DNA of 64,000 nucleotides from Planctomycetota bacterium (GCA_029259935.1 JAJDEH010000288.1:1-64000), one strand, 5' to 3'; positions 9,639 through 23,200 are shown, counted from the first letter of the stretch. The notes: generated by a model from the letters alone, not told the origin. Numbers and translations: made by a program.

Positions 9639-12600
9639 TCAGGAGGTAGCGGGGCTTTCGCGCGTGACCAGTCTCAGCAACAGTGGCAGCACCACCAGAT
9701 TGCCGAACAGGCCGCCCAGCATGGAAAGGCCTACCAAAACGCCGAAGTAGATGGTCGGCACAAAACTGCTGGTACACAGCACTGAAAACCCGACCACTAG
9801 AGCAAGTGTCGAAAAAACCGCCGCCCGCCCGACACTCTGCTGCACCAGTGTCAACGCATCGTGGACACTCAGCCCATCTTCGCGCGCTCGCCGAAAGCTG
9901 ATGATGTAATGAATGGAACTGTCCACCGACAAGCCCATGGAAACGGCCGCGATCATCGCCGCTCCCATATTCAGTTTGATCTCTTCGGAGTAAGCGCCCA
10001 ACCAACCCATCAAGCCGAAGACCATCAGGATCGGTAGGGCATTGGGGATCAGTGCCACGATTGCCAGAATGGGACTGCGAAAAGCGACGGTCATCATCAC
10101 CGCGATCGCCACCGTGGCGATGCCAAAGCAGACCCATTGGTCGCGGATAATGCTGCTAATCAGGTTCGTCAGCAGCACAAAGAAGCCGGTCGTCTCGGCT
10201 TCGGGCAATTCTTGTGAATCGAGAAACGTACCGAACCGAGCTTCGCCCAGGTGTTCGCCGGAAAGCTCTTTCGCCTGCGTTAGGAGTGCCAGGTTGTCTG
10301 CGTCTGCTTCGATTGCATCCGCGATTGTCTTCCACTGCTCGTCGTCAAGCTGGGGCTCCAAAAACTCCGTGACACTCTCCCGCAACTGTTTGGTTTCAAG
10401 CAGCGAAGCACGCAAGATCCGCCATTCTTCACTTTCGAGTTCGCGCTCGACGACTTGTTTCACGCGTTCGATCAACTCCAGTTTTTGCGAGGCTGGCTGC
10501 CGTTCCGGGGCTCGTAGCATCACACGCAAGTACCCGACATCCCCTTCGACTGTCTTGGTGTTGAGCATCGATCGATAGAACGTCGTCAACCATGTTTGCA
10601 TGCCAGTGAGCCGAGCTCGGGGCCCTGCATAGGTGAGCAAGAGAGTGACTTTCGTGGCCTCGTCGGCATCCGCGACGCTGACTACCTTGGTGAGTGCTGG
10701 CGTCACGAATCGAATCGAATCCACGAATTGCTGGTAGCGCGTCGAGTCCGCATCGGCTTTTGGGCGCGACACGGCTATGCGGTACAATCGGGATTCCAAC
10801 ACGAAGATCATGTTGTCCGAAATCCAGAGATCCGATTTGTGCTTGAATTCACGGGTGAACGCTCGCCCCGCATGACCGGCGCTCGTGATCTCCCGCGATT
10901 CGACATCTTCTCCTGCATATTTTTTCACGCTGTTAATAAGAATCGCGGACTGATCTTGGGACATCTGTTCCGCGGACAGCTCGTGGACGAACACTTGGTA
11001 AACGACGCTAGACTCGCTGGTCGCCTGGTAACGAAAACTCCGCAGCCCCTGCTTGTCGCGAATCTGTTTTTCTTCGGGCTCGGCGGGAAACGCGGCGGAA
11101 AATCCAACGGGAAGCCGATGATGACGTTGCCAGCCTGCGGGCAGTTCTTCGTCTTCCGAGATCGGAGTGGTGGGGATATTGCGGAGCTTCGTTTCCAGGT
11201 CGCGGACCAGCGTTAAGTACTCGTTCGTCAATTCCGCATTGTCCGCCGTTTTGGGCGCGGGGAGAATCACATCCCACACTCCGGCCCCACCCAAGTTGTT
11301 CTCGACAAACTGATACGACTGCACGATCGGCGTGTGCGAGCGAAAATTCTTCGTGAAATCGGTTTCCACTTCCAGCCAGCGGGTTCCGCTGATCGTTATG
11401 GCGACAATCACCAGGCTGACAGTGCCTATGGCCCAAGGAGCTTTTTCAACGGCGGCGATCAGCTTTTGAAGTCCGCCGTGCAACAGATCCTCGCCCCAAG
11501 CCAATCGCGGATCGGAATCAAACCGCCCCAACAACGTTAATCCCGGCACGACCAAGGTGACGCACACTAGAACAAACAGCGATCCGATCGCCATCATGAC
11601 TCCGAAGTCTTGAATCGGCTCGACCTTCGCGAACAGCAGCGATCCGAATCCGACCGCCGTTGTCATGCAGGTCCAAAAAACCGGCGCCGCCAACAGCGAA
11701 GCGGTTCTTTCGAATGCCTTGTAGGGCGTCAAGCCGTCCTCGCGCGCTTCACGAAACCGCATCGTAATGTGCACCACCGTCGCGATTCCGGTGACGGTCA
11801 CGATGGCGGTCAGCATCGAACTCACCATGCTCAAGTCCAGCCCCGAGACCACCAAAGTCGCCTTGGTAAGCAGTACCGCCAATTGCACGACGGCCAGTGG
11901 TATCACGACCCAGCGAATGCTGCGAAAGAAAACCAGTATCGTTAGCCCCAGCAACAAGGTGGTCCAAATGCCGAGCCGTCTCCCGTCTTCCTCGACATAC
12001 CTAAATCCGTCGACCACCATCGCTGGCTCGCCGACGACCCACGCCGTTTCGAGATTGTCAGGTAGATCGGCCGCGACTTGACGTAACAGTTCGATCGTCG
12101 TTTCTCGCGGCACCCCAGCGCCCAGTTCTTGAAGCTGCTGCTTGATACGGGGAATCTCTTTTTGCAAAAGGCTTCGCTCGTCGGTGATCTCTTTCCTCTT
12201 TTCCTTATCTTGCTTGTTGGTATCGTTGAAGCGATAGCGAAGTTCTTCGTCTCGCGCTTTCTTGCTGGCCAGATCACGCCGCATATCGGCGATCTGGGTC
12301 TGAAGCGTTTTCTCGTCCGCGTGCGAATCGGTTTTGACACCGGCTTGATCCCGGCCTTGCGGGTATAACATGCAAACCGCCGCCACGGTCTTGCGATCGC
12401 TGCCATGTGTGTACTTCTCGAACAGATCGCGATAGTTGCCCCCGAGATTGCTGGGAGGGTCGACGATGCATAGTTTTTCGTACGGCCTGGGATCTTTCGA
12501 TCGAATAAAGTCCAGCACTTCATTGATTTCCGCCAGGCTGAGCACATCCTGGACGCCGGGAACTTCTTTCAATCGGGTTGTGATCTTTTCCAACCGTTTG

Positions 12601-12860
12601 ATCCCGCTGCCGTCCACCTTCAGCAGGTCTTCATCGGTGTAAACGACCAGCACCACTTCGTTGCCGCCGAAAGTCTCTTTCAACTTGTAATAGGGCGGCA
12701 GCAGCGGATCGTCGTCGGCAAACATCTTTTCGATCGACCGATCGAAATCGAGTTGTCCGGCCGGAACGTAGGCCAGGGCAGCTAGAACCACGGCAATCAG
12801 CAGCAGCGGCCAACGAATCCGGATCAGGAGTTGGGCGACGCTCTGGCTCAGCTTCCGCAT
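9639..12860 (-). CDS. RND/MMPL-family exporter
   Basis: 1073 aa with the two-fold RND layout. There is one N-terminal membrane helix (about 14-31), a large outer loop with a charged coiled-coil stretch (about 190-245), a first block of about five helices (about 290-450), a second outer loop, and a second block (about 895-1065). Both blocks contain the sterol-sensing/MMPL-type signature around FREAREDGL or FRRAREDGL. The family exports lipids or hydrophobic molecules using the proton gradient. No partner adaptor or outer-membrane gene is adjacent, so the substrate cannot be assigned. It is convergent with the kinase gene (15 bases between stops). Confidence 0.85.
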   Translation of the reverse strand: MRKLSQSVAQLLIRIRWPLLLIAVVLAALAYVPAGQLDFDRSIEKMFADDDPLLPPYYKLKETFGGNEVVLVVYTDEDLLKVDGSGIKRLEKITTRLKEVPGVQDVLSLAEINEVLDFIRSKDPRPYEKLCIVDPPSNLGGNYRDLFEKYTHGSDRKTVAAVCMLYPQGRDQAGVKTDSHADEKTLQTQIADMRRDLASKKARDEELRYRFNDTNKQDKEKRKEITDERSLLQKEIPRIKQQLQELGAGVPRETTIELLRQVAADLPDNLETAWVVGEPAMVVDGFRYVEEDGRRLGIWTTLLLGLTILVFFRSIRWVVIPLAVVQLAVLLTKATLVVSGLDLSMVSSMLTAIVTVTGIATVVHITMRFREAREDGLTPYKAFERTASLLAAPVFWTCMTTAVGFGSLLFAKVEPIQDFGVMMAIGSLFVLVCVTLVVPGLTLLGRFDSDPRLAWGEDLLHGGLQKLIAAVEKAPWAIGTVSLVIVAITISGTRWLEVETDFTKNFRSHTPIVQSYQFVENNLGGAGVWDVILPAPKTADNAELTNEYLTLVRDLETKLRNIPTTPISEDEELPAGWQRHHRLPVGFSAAFPAEPEEKQIRDKQGLRSFRYQATSESSVVYQVFVHELSAEQMSQDQSAILINSVKKYAGEDVESREITSAGHAGRAFTREFKHKSDLWISDNMIFVLESRLYRIAVSRPKADADSTRYQQFVDSIRFVTPALTKVVSVADADEATKVTLLLTYAGPRARLTGMQTWLTTFYRSMLNTKTVEGDVGYLRVMLRAPERQPASQKLELIERVKQVVERELESEEWRILRASLLETKQLRESVTEFLEPQLDDEQWKTIADAIEADADNLALLTQAKELSGEHLGEARFGTFLDSQELPEAETTGFFVLLTNLISSIIRDQWVCFGIATVAIAVMMTVAFRSPILAIVALIPNALPILMVFGLMGWLGAYSEEIKLNMGAAMIAAVSMGLSVDSSIHYIISFRRAREDGLSVHDALTLVQQSVGRAAVFSTLALVVGFSVLCTSSFVPTIYFGVLVGLSMLGGLFGNLVVLPLLLRLVTRESPATS

Positions 12861-13366
12861 GGGAAATCATTAATAGACGGTGTTTTTCGGACGATCAGCC
12901 TTTCGGGCGATCAGTATGAGAGTCGCGACGCCGGGGAGTGCGAAAATAGCACCGCGAAGCCAATAACAGTATAGGTCAATGCTTAAAAGTGCGTAGCCCA
13001 GTCCGCGCACGTGTGGGGCCAGAATTCATGGCGAGCTTAACAATCGCCATGATGAAGACTTAGGTCGCGACTTAACCGCAACCATCGGTCCGCCCGGTTG
13101 GGCCTCAAAAAATTCTTGTCTCGAAGCTCGATTTTCTAGCGGTCGGGCGGCGAAAACGCGTTGGTGGAAGTGATTCGTGCAGTTCGGTAAAATTAAGGTA
13201 AGGAAGCGAGCGGGGGGGAATAGCGTGAGCAGTCGTATGTTACAAAGGCATGACTGCCCCGCTTTCAAGCCCGGAAATCGATGGCCACGCAAGTGAGCCG
13301 TTGGGTGCTGCGCGATCTTGGCGTTTTTTTCGTTCTGTTCGCAACGACTTAACCTAATAAAGACGC
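12861..13366. other. Intergenic region with one copy of a dispersed repeat
   Basis: About 500 bases between the divergent exporter and the small membrane protein. The only recognisable content is the repeat copy at 13017-13094. Short open frames here have no initiation signal or protein-like composition. Promoters for both flanking genes probably lie here but none could be called. Confidence 0.5.
13017..13094 (+). repeat. 78-bp dispersed repeat, copy 1
   Basis: This aligns without gaps to 29127-29204, with about 66 of 78 positions identical by eye. In the plus frame both read as the tail of a peptide (PEFMA...MKT) ending in a stop, so it may be a decayed coding end rather than a structural repeat. 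The two copies are 16 kb apart in the same orientation. Confidence 0.7.
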
Positions 13367-13717
13367 ATGGCGAAACTCAAAGTTACCAATCCGTTTTATG
13401 CCCTGCTGGTGCTGGTCAGTATCAGCTTTGGAATCACGGCGCTGGCCTATGCGACGTCGTCAGGCATCGCCCAGCGCGATCCGGGGGCGGCGCTCGACGC
13501 CATCGAAAAGGGCGAAGGCCTGGTGGCGGTCATGGATCGCTATGGAGTTACGCTGCTGATGGCCGAAGTGAGCCTGTTGGCCGTGACCACCGTGTTGGCG
13601 ATCGGGACGGATGGCTACTGGACGAAACGAAAACAAAATCAAAGTGAACAAGAACAAATTCAACGTGACAAAAAACAAAAGAACAGTGACCAAAAGTGTC
13701 AAGAGGCGTCGTCATAA
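13367..13717 (+). CDS. Small membrane protein of unknown function
   Basis: 116 aa. Two hydrophobic segments are clear (about residues 11-30 and 61-82), with a short outer loop between and a strongly charged, Lys/Gln/Glu-rich C-terminal tail of about 30 residues that should be cytoplasmic. I recognise no family. It precedes the cupin gene by 57 bases and may share its transcript. ATG 13367 is the only reasonable start; the Shine-Dalgarno is weak. Confidence 0.6.
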   Translation: MAKLKVTNPFYALLVLVSISFGITALAYATSSGIAQRDPGAALDAIEKGEGLVAVMDRYGVTLLMAEVSLLAVTTVLAIGTDGYWTKRKQNQSEQEQIQRDKKQKNSDQKCQEASS

Positions 13718-13774
13718 TCCGTCAAAGCGGCGGACACTCCCTGAATTTCTCTTGCACCACAACGGAGGGTTGAA

Positions 13775-16170
<2,396 letters not shown>

Positions 16171-16194
16171 GCGGCTGTGACGCATCCCTTACCA

Positions 16195-17910
16195 TCATTC
16201 CGGATTGCGGCCGAAGGTCATGATGGTGATGTCGTCGTTTTGGGGCCGGCCATTGGCGTGGCGACGGACATCGGCGAGCAGCGCCTGGCCGAGTTCCCTC
16301 GCGGTGGCGGGTCCGTTCTTTATGAATTCGATCACCCGCTCGGTGCCGTATAGTTCGCTCTCGGGGTTCATGGCCTCGTCCACGCCGTCGGTGACGATGA
16401 CGACGATGTCGCCCGGATCGAGTGTGCGCGTTTCTATTTCATAAGGATAATCGTCGACGACTCCAATCGGCGGGCCGACCAGATCATCGTCAAGCTGCGA
16501 CACGGTGCCGTCGAGCTTTCGAATGAGCGGCGACATGTGGCCCGCGTTGGACAGGATCAATTGGTGAGTCTTTGTATCGACAATGGCCAGGATGTAAGTG
16601 ACGAAACGGCCTTCGACCGCGCTATCGCACATATGGTCGTTGATCGCGCACATCGCCGGCTCGACCTCGCGCACATGGCGCAACGTGCTTTGCACGCAGC
16701 TATGCATTCGCGACATGATCAGCGCGCCGGGCACGCCCTTGCCGGCCACGTCGCCAAAAGACAGGGCGATCCGGTTGTCGGGCAACACAAAGCAGTCGTA
16801 GTAGTCGCCCCCCACGGCTTGCGCCGAATCGTAGGAAGCAAAGAATTCGTAGCCGTCGGCGACGGGCAATTCCTCGGGCAACAGAGCCCGCTGTACGTCT
16901 TGGGCGATCTCCATTTCGTTGTCTTGTTTTTGCTTTTCCATGTACGTGTGCAGCAGCCTGGCATTTTCATACGACAGCGCGGCTTGGCCTGCCACCGTCA
17001 TCAGAATGTCCAAGTCGTCGTTGGTGAATTGGCCCAGCGGGTTCTGCGAATCGATGCTGATGATACCGATCACGTCTTCCTCCAAACCCAACAGCGGCGC
17101 GCAGATCATCGAATGAATTCGGAGATCCGAGATCGACTCACTGCCACTGAACTTTGCGTCGGTCGCCGCATCGGCCGACAACACGGCGGCTTTGTCGGCC
17201 AGCACCTTGTTCACGATCGTCCGGCTGAGCCGCACGGTTGCATCGGCGTGCGCCTGGCGGTGCTTGAACGCGCGCGGCACCATTTGCCCCGTGGCCTCGT
17301 CTTTCAGCAATACACAACCGCGGTCGGCGTACTTGAAGATGCGGAACAGCGAGTCGAGTACTTTGGGCAGCAGCGAATTCAAATCCAACGTGCCGGCCAG
17401 GCTGCTGCTGATCTCCAAGACCGCTTTCAGCTTGACTTCGGGGTTGACCTCCAGCACTCCGTAACGTCCCGTTCCGCTGATGGTGCTGGTGATGGTCGCT
17501 GGGTCGTCGGTTTGTTCAACGTTCTTCGAGGTCGCCAGCAGACCAGTATCCATGGTCATGCCGCCGCCAAGTGTGTCTGCGGAAGCGGAACGTGGCGCGG
17601 CAATCGCGGGGACGGGCGCGGCGTCCGGGTGATCGAAGCGGGCCGGTGTCTGCCCAAAATGAACGACGTCGTTGTGAATCAACTTGACGCGGTTGCTGAT
17701 TCGCTCCTGATTATGAAAGGTGCCATTGCGGCTGCCCACGTCCAGCAGAAAGACGTCATCTTCTTCCACCGTGATTTGAGCGTGTTTGCCGGACACTGTC
17801 GGACCCAGCACTTGGACCATGTTGTCCGGCAGGCGGCCAATCGTGTTGGGTCCCGGGTGGAGTTGATAGACGTTTCGTTGTCCGTCCTGTTCAACAATGA
17901 GTGAAGGCAT
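16195..17910 (-). CDS. FHA-GAF-PP2C (SpoIIE-type) phosphatase
   Basis: 571 aa. The N-terminal FHA domain (about 1-90; GRLPDNMVQV, SGKHAQI, DVGSRNGTFHN) binds phosphothreonine. The middle GAF domain (about 165-315) senses small molecules or redox state. The C-terminal PP2C/SpoIIE domain (about 345-567) has the metal-binding GGDYYD and SFGDVAGKGVPGAL. It probably reverses Ser/Thr phosphorylation or controls an anti-sigma antagonist pathway. The combination with FHA suggests it is recruited to kinase substrates. It is convergent with ligA, with 24 bases between the ends. Confidence 0.9.
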   Translation of the reverse strand: MPSLIVEQDGQRNVYQLHPGPNTIGRLPDNMVQVLGPTVSGKHAQITVEEDDVFLLDVGSRNGTFHNQERISNRVKLIHNDVVHFGQTPARFDHPDAAPVPAIAAPRSASADTLGGGMTMDTGLLATSKNVEQTDDPATITSTISGTGRYGVLEVNPEVKLKAVLEISSSLAGTLDLNSLLPKVLDSLFRIFKYADRGCVLLKDEATGQMVPRAFKHRQAHADATVRLSRTIVNKVLADKAAVLSADAATDAKFSGSESISDLRIHSMICAPLLGLEEDVIGIISIDSQNPLGQFTNDDLDILMTVAGQAALSYENARLLHTYMEKQKQDNEMEIAQDVQRALLPEELPVADGYEFFASYDSAQAVGGDYYDCFVLPDNRIALSFGDVAGKGVPGALIMSRMHSCVQSTLRHVREVEPAMCAINDHMCDSAVEGRFVTYILAIVDTKTHQLILSNAGHMSPLIRKLDGTVSQLDDDLVGPPIGVVDDYPYEIETRTLDPGDIVVIVTDGVDEAMNPESELYGTERVIEFIKNGPATARELGQALLADVRRHANGRPQNDDITIMTFGRNPE

Positions 17911-18190
17911 GATCTGGCTCGACTGATAGTAATCCGCGAAGAATTCCCAATGTTCTTGATTTTGCGCCCGCGGCCATGATGTTCCAAGGACCCATTGAAT
18001 CGCTTTGTGAACCGGCCGGGGATTTTAGTGAAAACCGCCGGTTTCTCCGCCTACTTCTCCGCTCGAACTGATCAATTTAGCACAAATTCCCGGCCCGTGA
18101 CCAAACGTGTCCGCCCGTCCGCGAAAAATAACTCCAGACAAGGACAGTTGCTCAAACCCGAGCGGCACTTGCCCACCAAAAGGAGTTGTC

Positions 18191-18388
18191 ATGCGAAGAC
18201 CATCATCAACAAGCAGAAAGAATCGGAGACGCAGGGGACCAGAACACATCAGCGTCCTCATGCAGGTCATTCTGGCTCGCTACAACATCGACATCGACTT
18301 GGAAGCCGATGAGGAGCAACCTCTTCAGATGACACTTTTTGACGACGAACCGCAAGATGCCTCCCGCGAGTTGGTAGCTCATTACTAG
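18191..18388 (+). CDS. Small charged protein of unknown function upstream of csrA
   Basis: 65 aa from ATG 18191, which has AGGAG (18181-18185) at good spacing. The N-terminus is strongly basic (RRPSSTSRKNRRRR), the C-terminal half acidic (DLEADEEQ, FDDEPQDASRE). No known family is recognised. It ends 61 bases before csrA on the same strand, so the two are probably co-transcribed. The RBS, the composition and the position support a real gene. Confidence 0.55.
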   Translation: MRRPSSTSRKNRRRRGPEHISVLMQVILARYNIDIDLEADEEQPLQMTLFDDEPQDASRELVAHY

Positions 18389-18449
18389 AAAGCCGCTTTT
18401 CAGCAGTCCATGCCCGTTTCCCATTTCACTTATTCAAGGAAGAATCGCC

Positions 18450-18656
18450 ATGTTAGTTTTGACACGCAAGAGAAACGACGAAATCGTCGTGGATAACCAG
18501 ATCACGATCCGAGTTCTGCAAATCACCGGAAATCGAATTCGGCTCGGCATCGACGCCCCCAGCGCGACCACGATCCGACGCGGCGAATTGCAACCGCTTG
18601 ATGACCTCGAACGACCATCCAGCTCGATGCACGAATGCAATCCGGACGTGCAATGA
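18450..18656 (+). CDS. csrA: CsrA, RNA-binding translational regulator
   Basis: 68 aa. It is a clear CsrA: MLVLTRKRNDEIVV, ITIRVLQITGNRIRLGIDAP, RRGEL. CsrA dimers bind GGA motifs near ribosome binding sites and block or stabilise mRNAs. The C-terminal 15 residues after the core are poorly conserved. Its own Shine-Dalgarno (AAGGAAG, 18436-18442) contains a GGA, so autoregulation is possible but unproven. Flagellar genes are common CsrA targets, and the window also holds a chemotaxis operon. Confidence 0.93.
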   Translation: MLVLTRKRNDEIVVDNQITIRVLQITGNRIRLGIDAPSATTIRRGELQPLDDLERPSSSMHECNPDVQ

Positions 18657-18844
18657 TGATCGTGCAAACACTACGCTTCAAAGATTCGGTTTTGAAGGCA
18701 ACGAGAAGATGCAGTGGCGCGGGGGCGTCCCCTAGGCTCGCGACGTCCCCGTGCGCCAACACGAAGTGTGGAATCGTTTGGCGATTAGTGTGCCGGTTAC
18801 TATCCCGAACAGCATCTGCATTAAGCCAATTCGCCCTTGAATCC

Positions 18845-20131
18845 TCAATTCTCAGATCCTCGACTTCTTTCGCTTGCCTTGCTTGGCGCGGTAGGGGGCA
18901 TCTCGCCATACTGCGCGCGGAACATCGCTTGTGCCTTGGTTTGATGGTCCGAGGGACGACTGCAAACAAATGTCAAATGCGTTTTCGCGGCGCTCACTAA
19001 CTTGGCAAGCTGCTGTTTTTCGTTGGCTGTTGGTTCGGTCTTTGATTGGATGGGCTTGGCGCTGGCCAGATACGCACGCGCCAACGACAATCGCAAGCCG
19101 AGCCAATCGGGCATCCGGGATTCGTGATCCTTGAGGGCCGCGATGTCGGACCCCACTTCCTTGATGACGCGTTCATACTGCCTGACCTCATCGTGCAACC
19201 AGCATTCGGCCGCCACGACGAGCGTCCGGCGGCGAACTGCCTTTAAAACGTTCGCGTCCTTCGATTGTGCCAACAGATCATCAAAACACTCCGTCGCGTT
19301 TGAAAATTCCTCGAGTTTTACCCAGCAGCGACCTTCGTAAATTCGCGCAAACAACCCGGCCACTTGCCGGCGGTAGGTAGAGTGGAATTCTCCGTATTCT
19401 TTGGCGGCTGCCTGCAGAGCTTCACGGCGTTTCGCATGCTTTTCGATGTAGGAATCCCCAAGCTCCTCTTGGATCGTGGGAAGCAGCAGTCGGGCTTGAA
19501 GATAGACGGAACGATATTTATCTCGCAGTTGAATCAGACTCTTGTGGTCGGGATCGGCGTGATCCAGATTCATCGCAATTTCTTCCAACTTACGCTTCAA
19601 TTGTTCGCGAACGCCGGCAAGGATTTGAGCGGCCTCACGGTAATGATCGCGAGCTTCTTTTAACAGCCGATCCGTTTCGTCTTTCGTCAACTTTGGGTGA
19701 TTCGAACCGCCTAACTTCCTCCGAGCTCCTTCCACGAGGACGTTTGCCAAACGAGATTGTGCATTGGGAACGGACGAGTGAGTTCTTTGTGTTTCGCAAA
19801 AACGCTTTAGGAAGTCAGCGGCCCGCAGGAGTTGATTTTCCCTCCTGGCAGGGTCTCGTTCCGCCCGCGACATTTGAATGAGGGTGATGCCTCGTTCGTA
19901 GTCGATGACGGAAAGGACTTCCTTCGGCGCGTTCATTTCCTCGGCGATGCGGTCCAAGTACTCGAGGGCCTCGGCGTACAGGCCACGGCGGCGCAATCCC
20001 TCTAAGAATTCAAGCTCCTGCTCTTCCGCGCTTCCCATCACCAGCGGACCCAGGAATATGAGCAAAACCAGTGCCAGGAGGCATCGTTCCCGCCCGTTCG
20101 CTGACAATTCGTGTCGTAGCAATCCGGTCAT
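18845..20131 (-). CDS. Secreted helical-repeat (TPR-like) protein of unknown function
   Basis: 428 aa from ATG 20131, which has GGAGA 8 bases upstream; a GTG at 20152 is the alternative. The N-terminus is a signal peptide or single anchor (CLLALVLLIFLGPLVMG). The rest is all-helical with Ala/Leu/Arg/Glu periodicity resembling tetratricopeptide repeats (GLYAEALEYLDRIAEE; ATECFDDLLAQSKD). Exported TPR-like proteins are frequent in planctomycetes. It lies downstream of the ECF sigma/1565-aa pair on the same strand and may belong to their unit. Confidence 0.75.
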   Translation of the reverse strand: MTGLLRHELSANGRERCLLALVLLIFLGPLVMGSAEEQELEFLEGLRRRGLYAEALEYLDRIAEEMNAPKEVLSVIDYERGITLIQMSRAERDPARRENQLLRAADFLKRFCETQRTHSSVPNAQSRLANVLVEGARRKLGGSNHPKLTKDETDRLLKEARDHYREAAQILAGVREQLKRKLEEIAMNLDHADPDHKSLIQLRDKYRSVYLQARLLLPTIQEELGDSYIEKHAKRREALQAAAKEYGEFHSTYRRQVAGLFARIYEGRCWVKLEEFSNATECFDDLLAQSKDANVLKAVRRRTLVVAAECWLHDEVRQYERVIKEVGSDIAALKDHESRMPDWLGLRLSLARAYLASAKPIQSKTEPTANEKQQLAKLVSAAKTHLTFVCSRPSDHQTKAQAMFRAQYGEMPPTAPSKASERSRGSEN

Positions 20132-20288
20132 TCGTGTATCTCCGGGAGGCACAAATCGGATACTCAGAATGCAGGTTGTTCGATGTTCAGCCTGCTAATT
20201 ATTCCGGACCACGACGAAGTGCGGGTTGATCCGAGGCATGCTAAACCGCATCACCACTCGGGCTGACAAGGTGAGACTGGCCGAATCC

Positions 20289-23200
20289 CTAGGGCTTTGG
20301 GACTTTGGCCTTGGGAATCAGCTCCACGAGTTCTCGAATGGGGTCCTCTTGGCCTCGGCCATAAAACGTCCACAACCGATCATTGTGAACTAGCATTGGA
20401 CCCATTCTGGGATCTTTGTCGTCGCGGCCCTTCAGGTCGGTGGTTTCGGTCACCGCGCCGGTCGCTGGGTCGATCCAAGCTAGGCGTGGGCTGAAGATCT
20501 TTGGATCGGCTTCGGTGGCGACGCGCGTGGCGTAAAGAATCGTTCCATCCGGACCGCACACATGAGCGTCCAAGATGGGCGTGGCTTCGTGCCGCCAGAG
20601 AAACGCTCCGTCGTCGGTCGACAGCGCTACGAATCCGCCGTCGGTTTGGAGCAGAACACGATCTGGCGACGAACCCACGATCCGCCGAATATCGGGCAAG
20701 GTGCGCCGCCACAGCAGGTCGCCGGTATCGGCGTCGAGACAATCGACGGAGCGCACGCAAGGCTGCGACACATATAACCGACCGCCTACTGAAATCGGAG
20801 CTTGGAAATACTGCGTCACCCAGTTTGTCTCTTGTTGCGGCGGCAGGACGATGTGCCGCCGAATCCAACGCACTTCTCCCGAATGATCGCAGCAAACCGT
20901 AATCCCGCCCAACGAGGCGACGATTGAATTCTCCAAGCGTGTCGCGGCGCAAAACCGGCGCACCCACCAGGCTGGATTGAGGTCCAACAACTGGCGGCTG
21001 CTCACCACTTCACCCGTGTCGGCCGAGAACTTGGTGAGCTTTAGTTTGCTGCGTTGCTCATTTTCCTTGACCACCACCAGCGCGACTAACTGATTTTGGA
21101 TGATCATCGGATCGCTGACGACAAACTCATTCGGCAGCCGTTCGGCGTTCCAAATGATCGCGCCCGTTTTTTGATCATGGCAGACGAGCTTGGGGCCATG
21201 TCCGAACAGTTGCCGCACGTAGACCCGCCCGTCGGCGATCAGTGGAAACATCGGCGTCAGCGCCCAGTCTTGAGACCGCAACATCTTGCCGGCCGGCTGA
21301 ACGCTCTGCCAGCGGCGGTTTCCGTTGGCGATATCGTAGGCCGCGACTTGAAACCGATTGCTGACGTACAGCGCGTCGCCGGCAATCACGGGCCCGATTT
21401 GCCGATCGACCCAAGGTACTTGATGCTGCCGCACATAGGTAGTCACTTCGGTTGCCGGATCGCTGCCAACTCGGCCATCCAATCGACCCCGTACATGCGC
21501 GTCGAAGTCGCTTGGTGAAGGCGCACTTGGAGGGGGCGTTACATGCTTCGTCGATGCCGGCGCTGGCCGAGCGAGCATTTCCGTGATTAACGACTCGAAC
21601 TCCGCGGCCGTCAATTGTAGGTCGTTCAATTGGATCGATTTCGTAATCGGCTGGCCGAGTTCCTGTCCCAGCATGGCTCCCGTCAAACGACGCCGCGCCG
21701 CCAAATCATTTCGCAAAGATGCCGTCGCGCCCGTCTGGGCCTGCTCATATTCCCACAAAGCGCGCGAAAACCAGCCGCTGGATAAAGCTCGGTCACCGAG
21801 CCAACGATGCGTTTGGGCGGCCGCTGCGGTGCCTTCAAACTGGACCGACGCCAACCGGACCGCCCGTTCATCTCCCGCCGCGATGGCGCGACGGACGCGC
21901 AGTTGTGCCAACGAACTAAATTGCTGACTGAGGGCTTCACGCAGCTCGGCGTTGTGACGTAGCGCCAATTTGACAGCCACCGGCAGCGACACGAACAGCA
22001 GTTCATCATGGCTGTGCGGCGCGACACCCGAGTGCGCGTGGGCGTCCAATGCCGCGATCATGCGAGCCCCTTCATCGAAGGCTTCACTTTCGAGGATCGC
22101 CTTGAGTTCCGCCACGACATTGTAGGCATCCTTACTCAATTCCTCGTTCAGCGGATGACGCCACTGCGGGTTGCGCGCGTTGGCGGTGTTCACCGTCGCG
22201 TACCCGCTGATTTCATCCGTCGCCGCGTGCTCGGCCCATTCGACCAGCGGCAGTTGCTGATGTTGATGAAAAAATCGCAAACGCTGGCAGAACTGGAAGG
22301 CTTCGTCCCATTTCTGCTCGTACAACAAATGCAACAATTCGTGGCGGATCGTCGCTTTGCGTTCGGCGGGCAACACTTGTCGATAGCCGAAAGGCACTCG
22401 GATCAGATCGCGGCGAATCCAGGAATAAGGGCGGTGGCCTTGCGTTCGTTGAGCTTCGATGGCGATGTCGTTGAATCGATTGATGGTCGCCTTTTGGAAG
22501 ACTTGATTGCGACCATCGACAAGCAGAGTCGCCTCGTGCAACAGTTTGCGCCGCTCGTCGAGCGACAAAACCTCGACACTCGGATCGTCAAGCAAACTCT
22601 GCAGGACGTCCCAGTTCAACTGCGAACTGGTGCCAGCCCCAAGGGTGCGAATCGCACAGGCCCGTCGCCATGCTGCCGGATCCTGACCTTCCGGACAAGT
22701 TTCATCCACCGCTGTCTGCCAGGCAGGCATGGCGGTCAACAGATGAAATGACCTCGCATTCTTGATTAGCGTCGAGTCGGCCAAAGACTCAAGTGCTCGT
22801 AGCGGACGCAACTCGACCCGGCGAAGCTTGATTCGCAGGTCTGGTTGATTGGCGACGTGGAATAGTCCCAGATTCCAGCCCGCGCCGGCTGCCAGCGGGT
22901 AGACCTCGGCCGTCTCGGCCCAATGCTGGCCATCATGACTCGTCCACCAACGCAAATGCCCACCGCCCACCAGCAGACGCAGCCAAACTCGCGGCCGGCA
23001 ATATGGAACGGGACGCTCGACGATCGTCGCATGATCGCCTTCGATATAATCATCCTGCGCGCGGGGAAACAAGCACAAGCCGCCGTCGCGCGTGTTGCGG
23101 ACGAATCGTAAAATGACTTGCGGGATGTTGTTTTCCTGGCAAAGGAATAGTCCCGTGCCCGGCGTCGCATGCTCGATTTCAAAGATCACTTCGCTCAGCC

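Noticed and set aside
13026..13292. Minus-strand 88-aa frame
   Set aside because: It spans the dispersed repeat and the surrounding gap; no RBS and no family.
16537..17904. Long plus-strand open frame (455 aa) opposite the FHA-GAF-PP2C gene
   Set aside because: It is antisense to a gene with full family motifs, has an unbalanced composition and no RBS; typical shadow frame of high-GC coding DNA.
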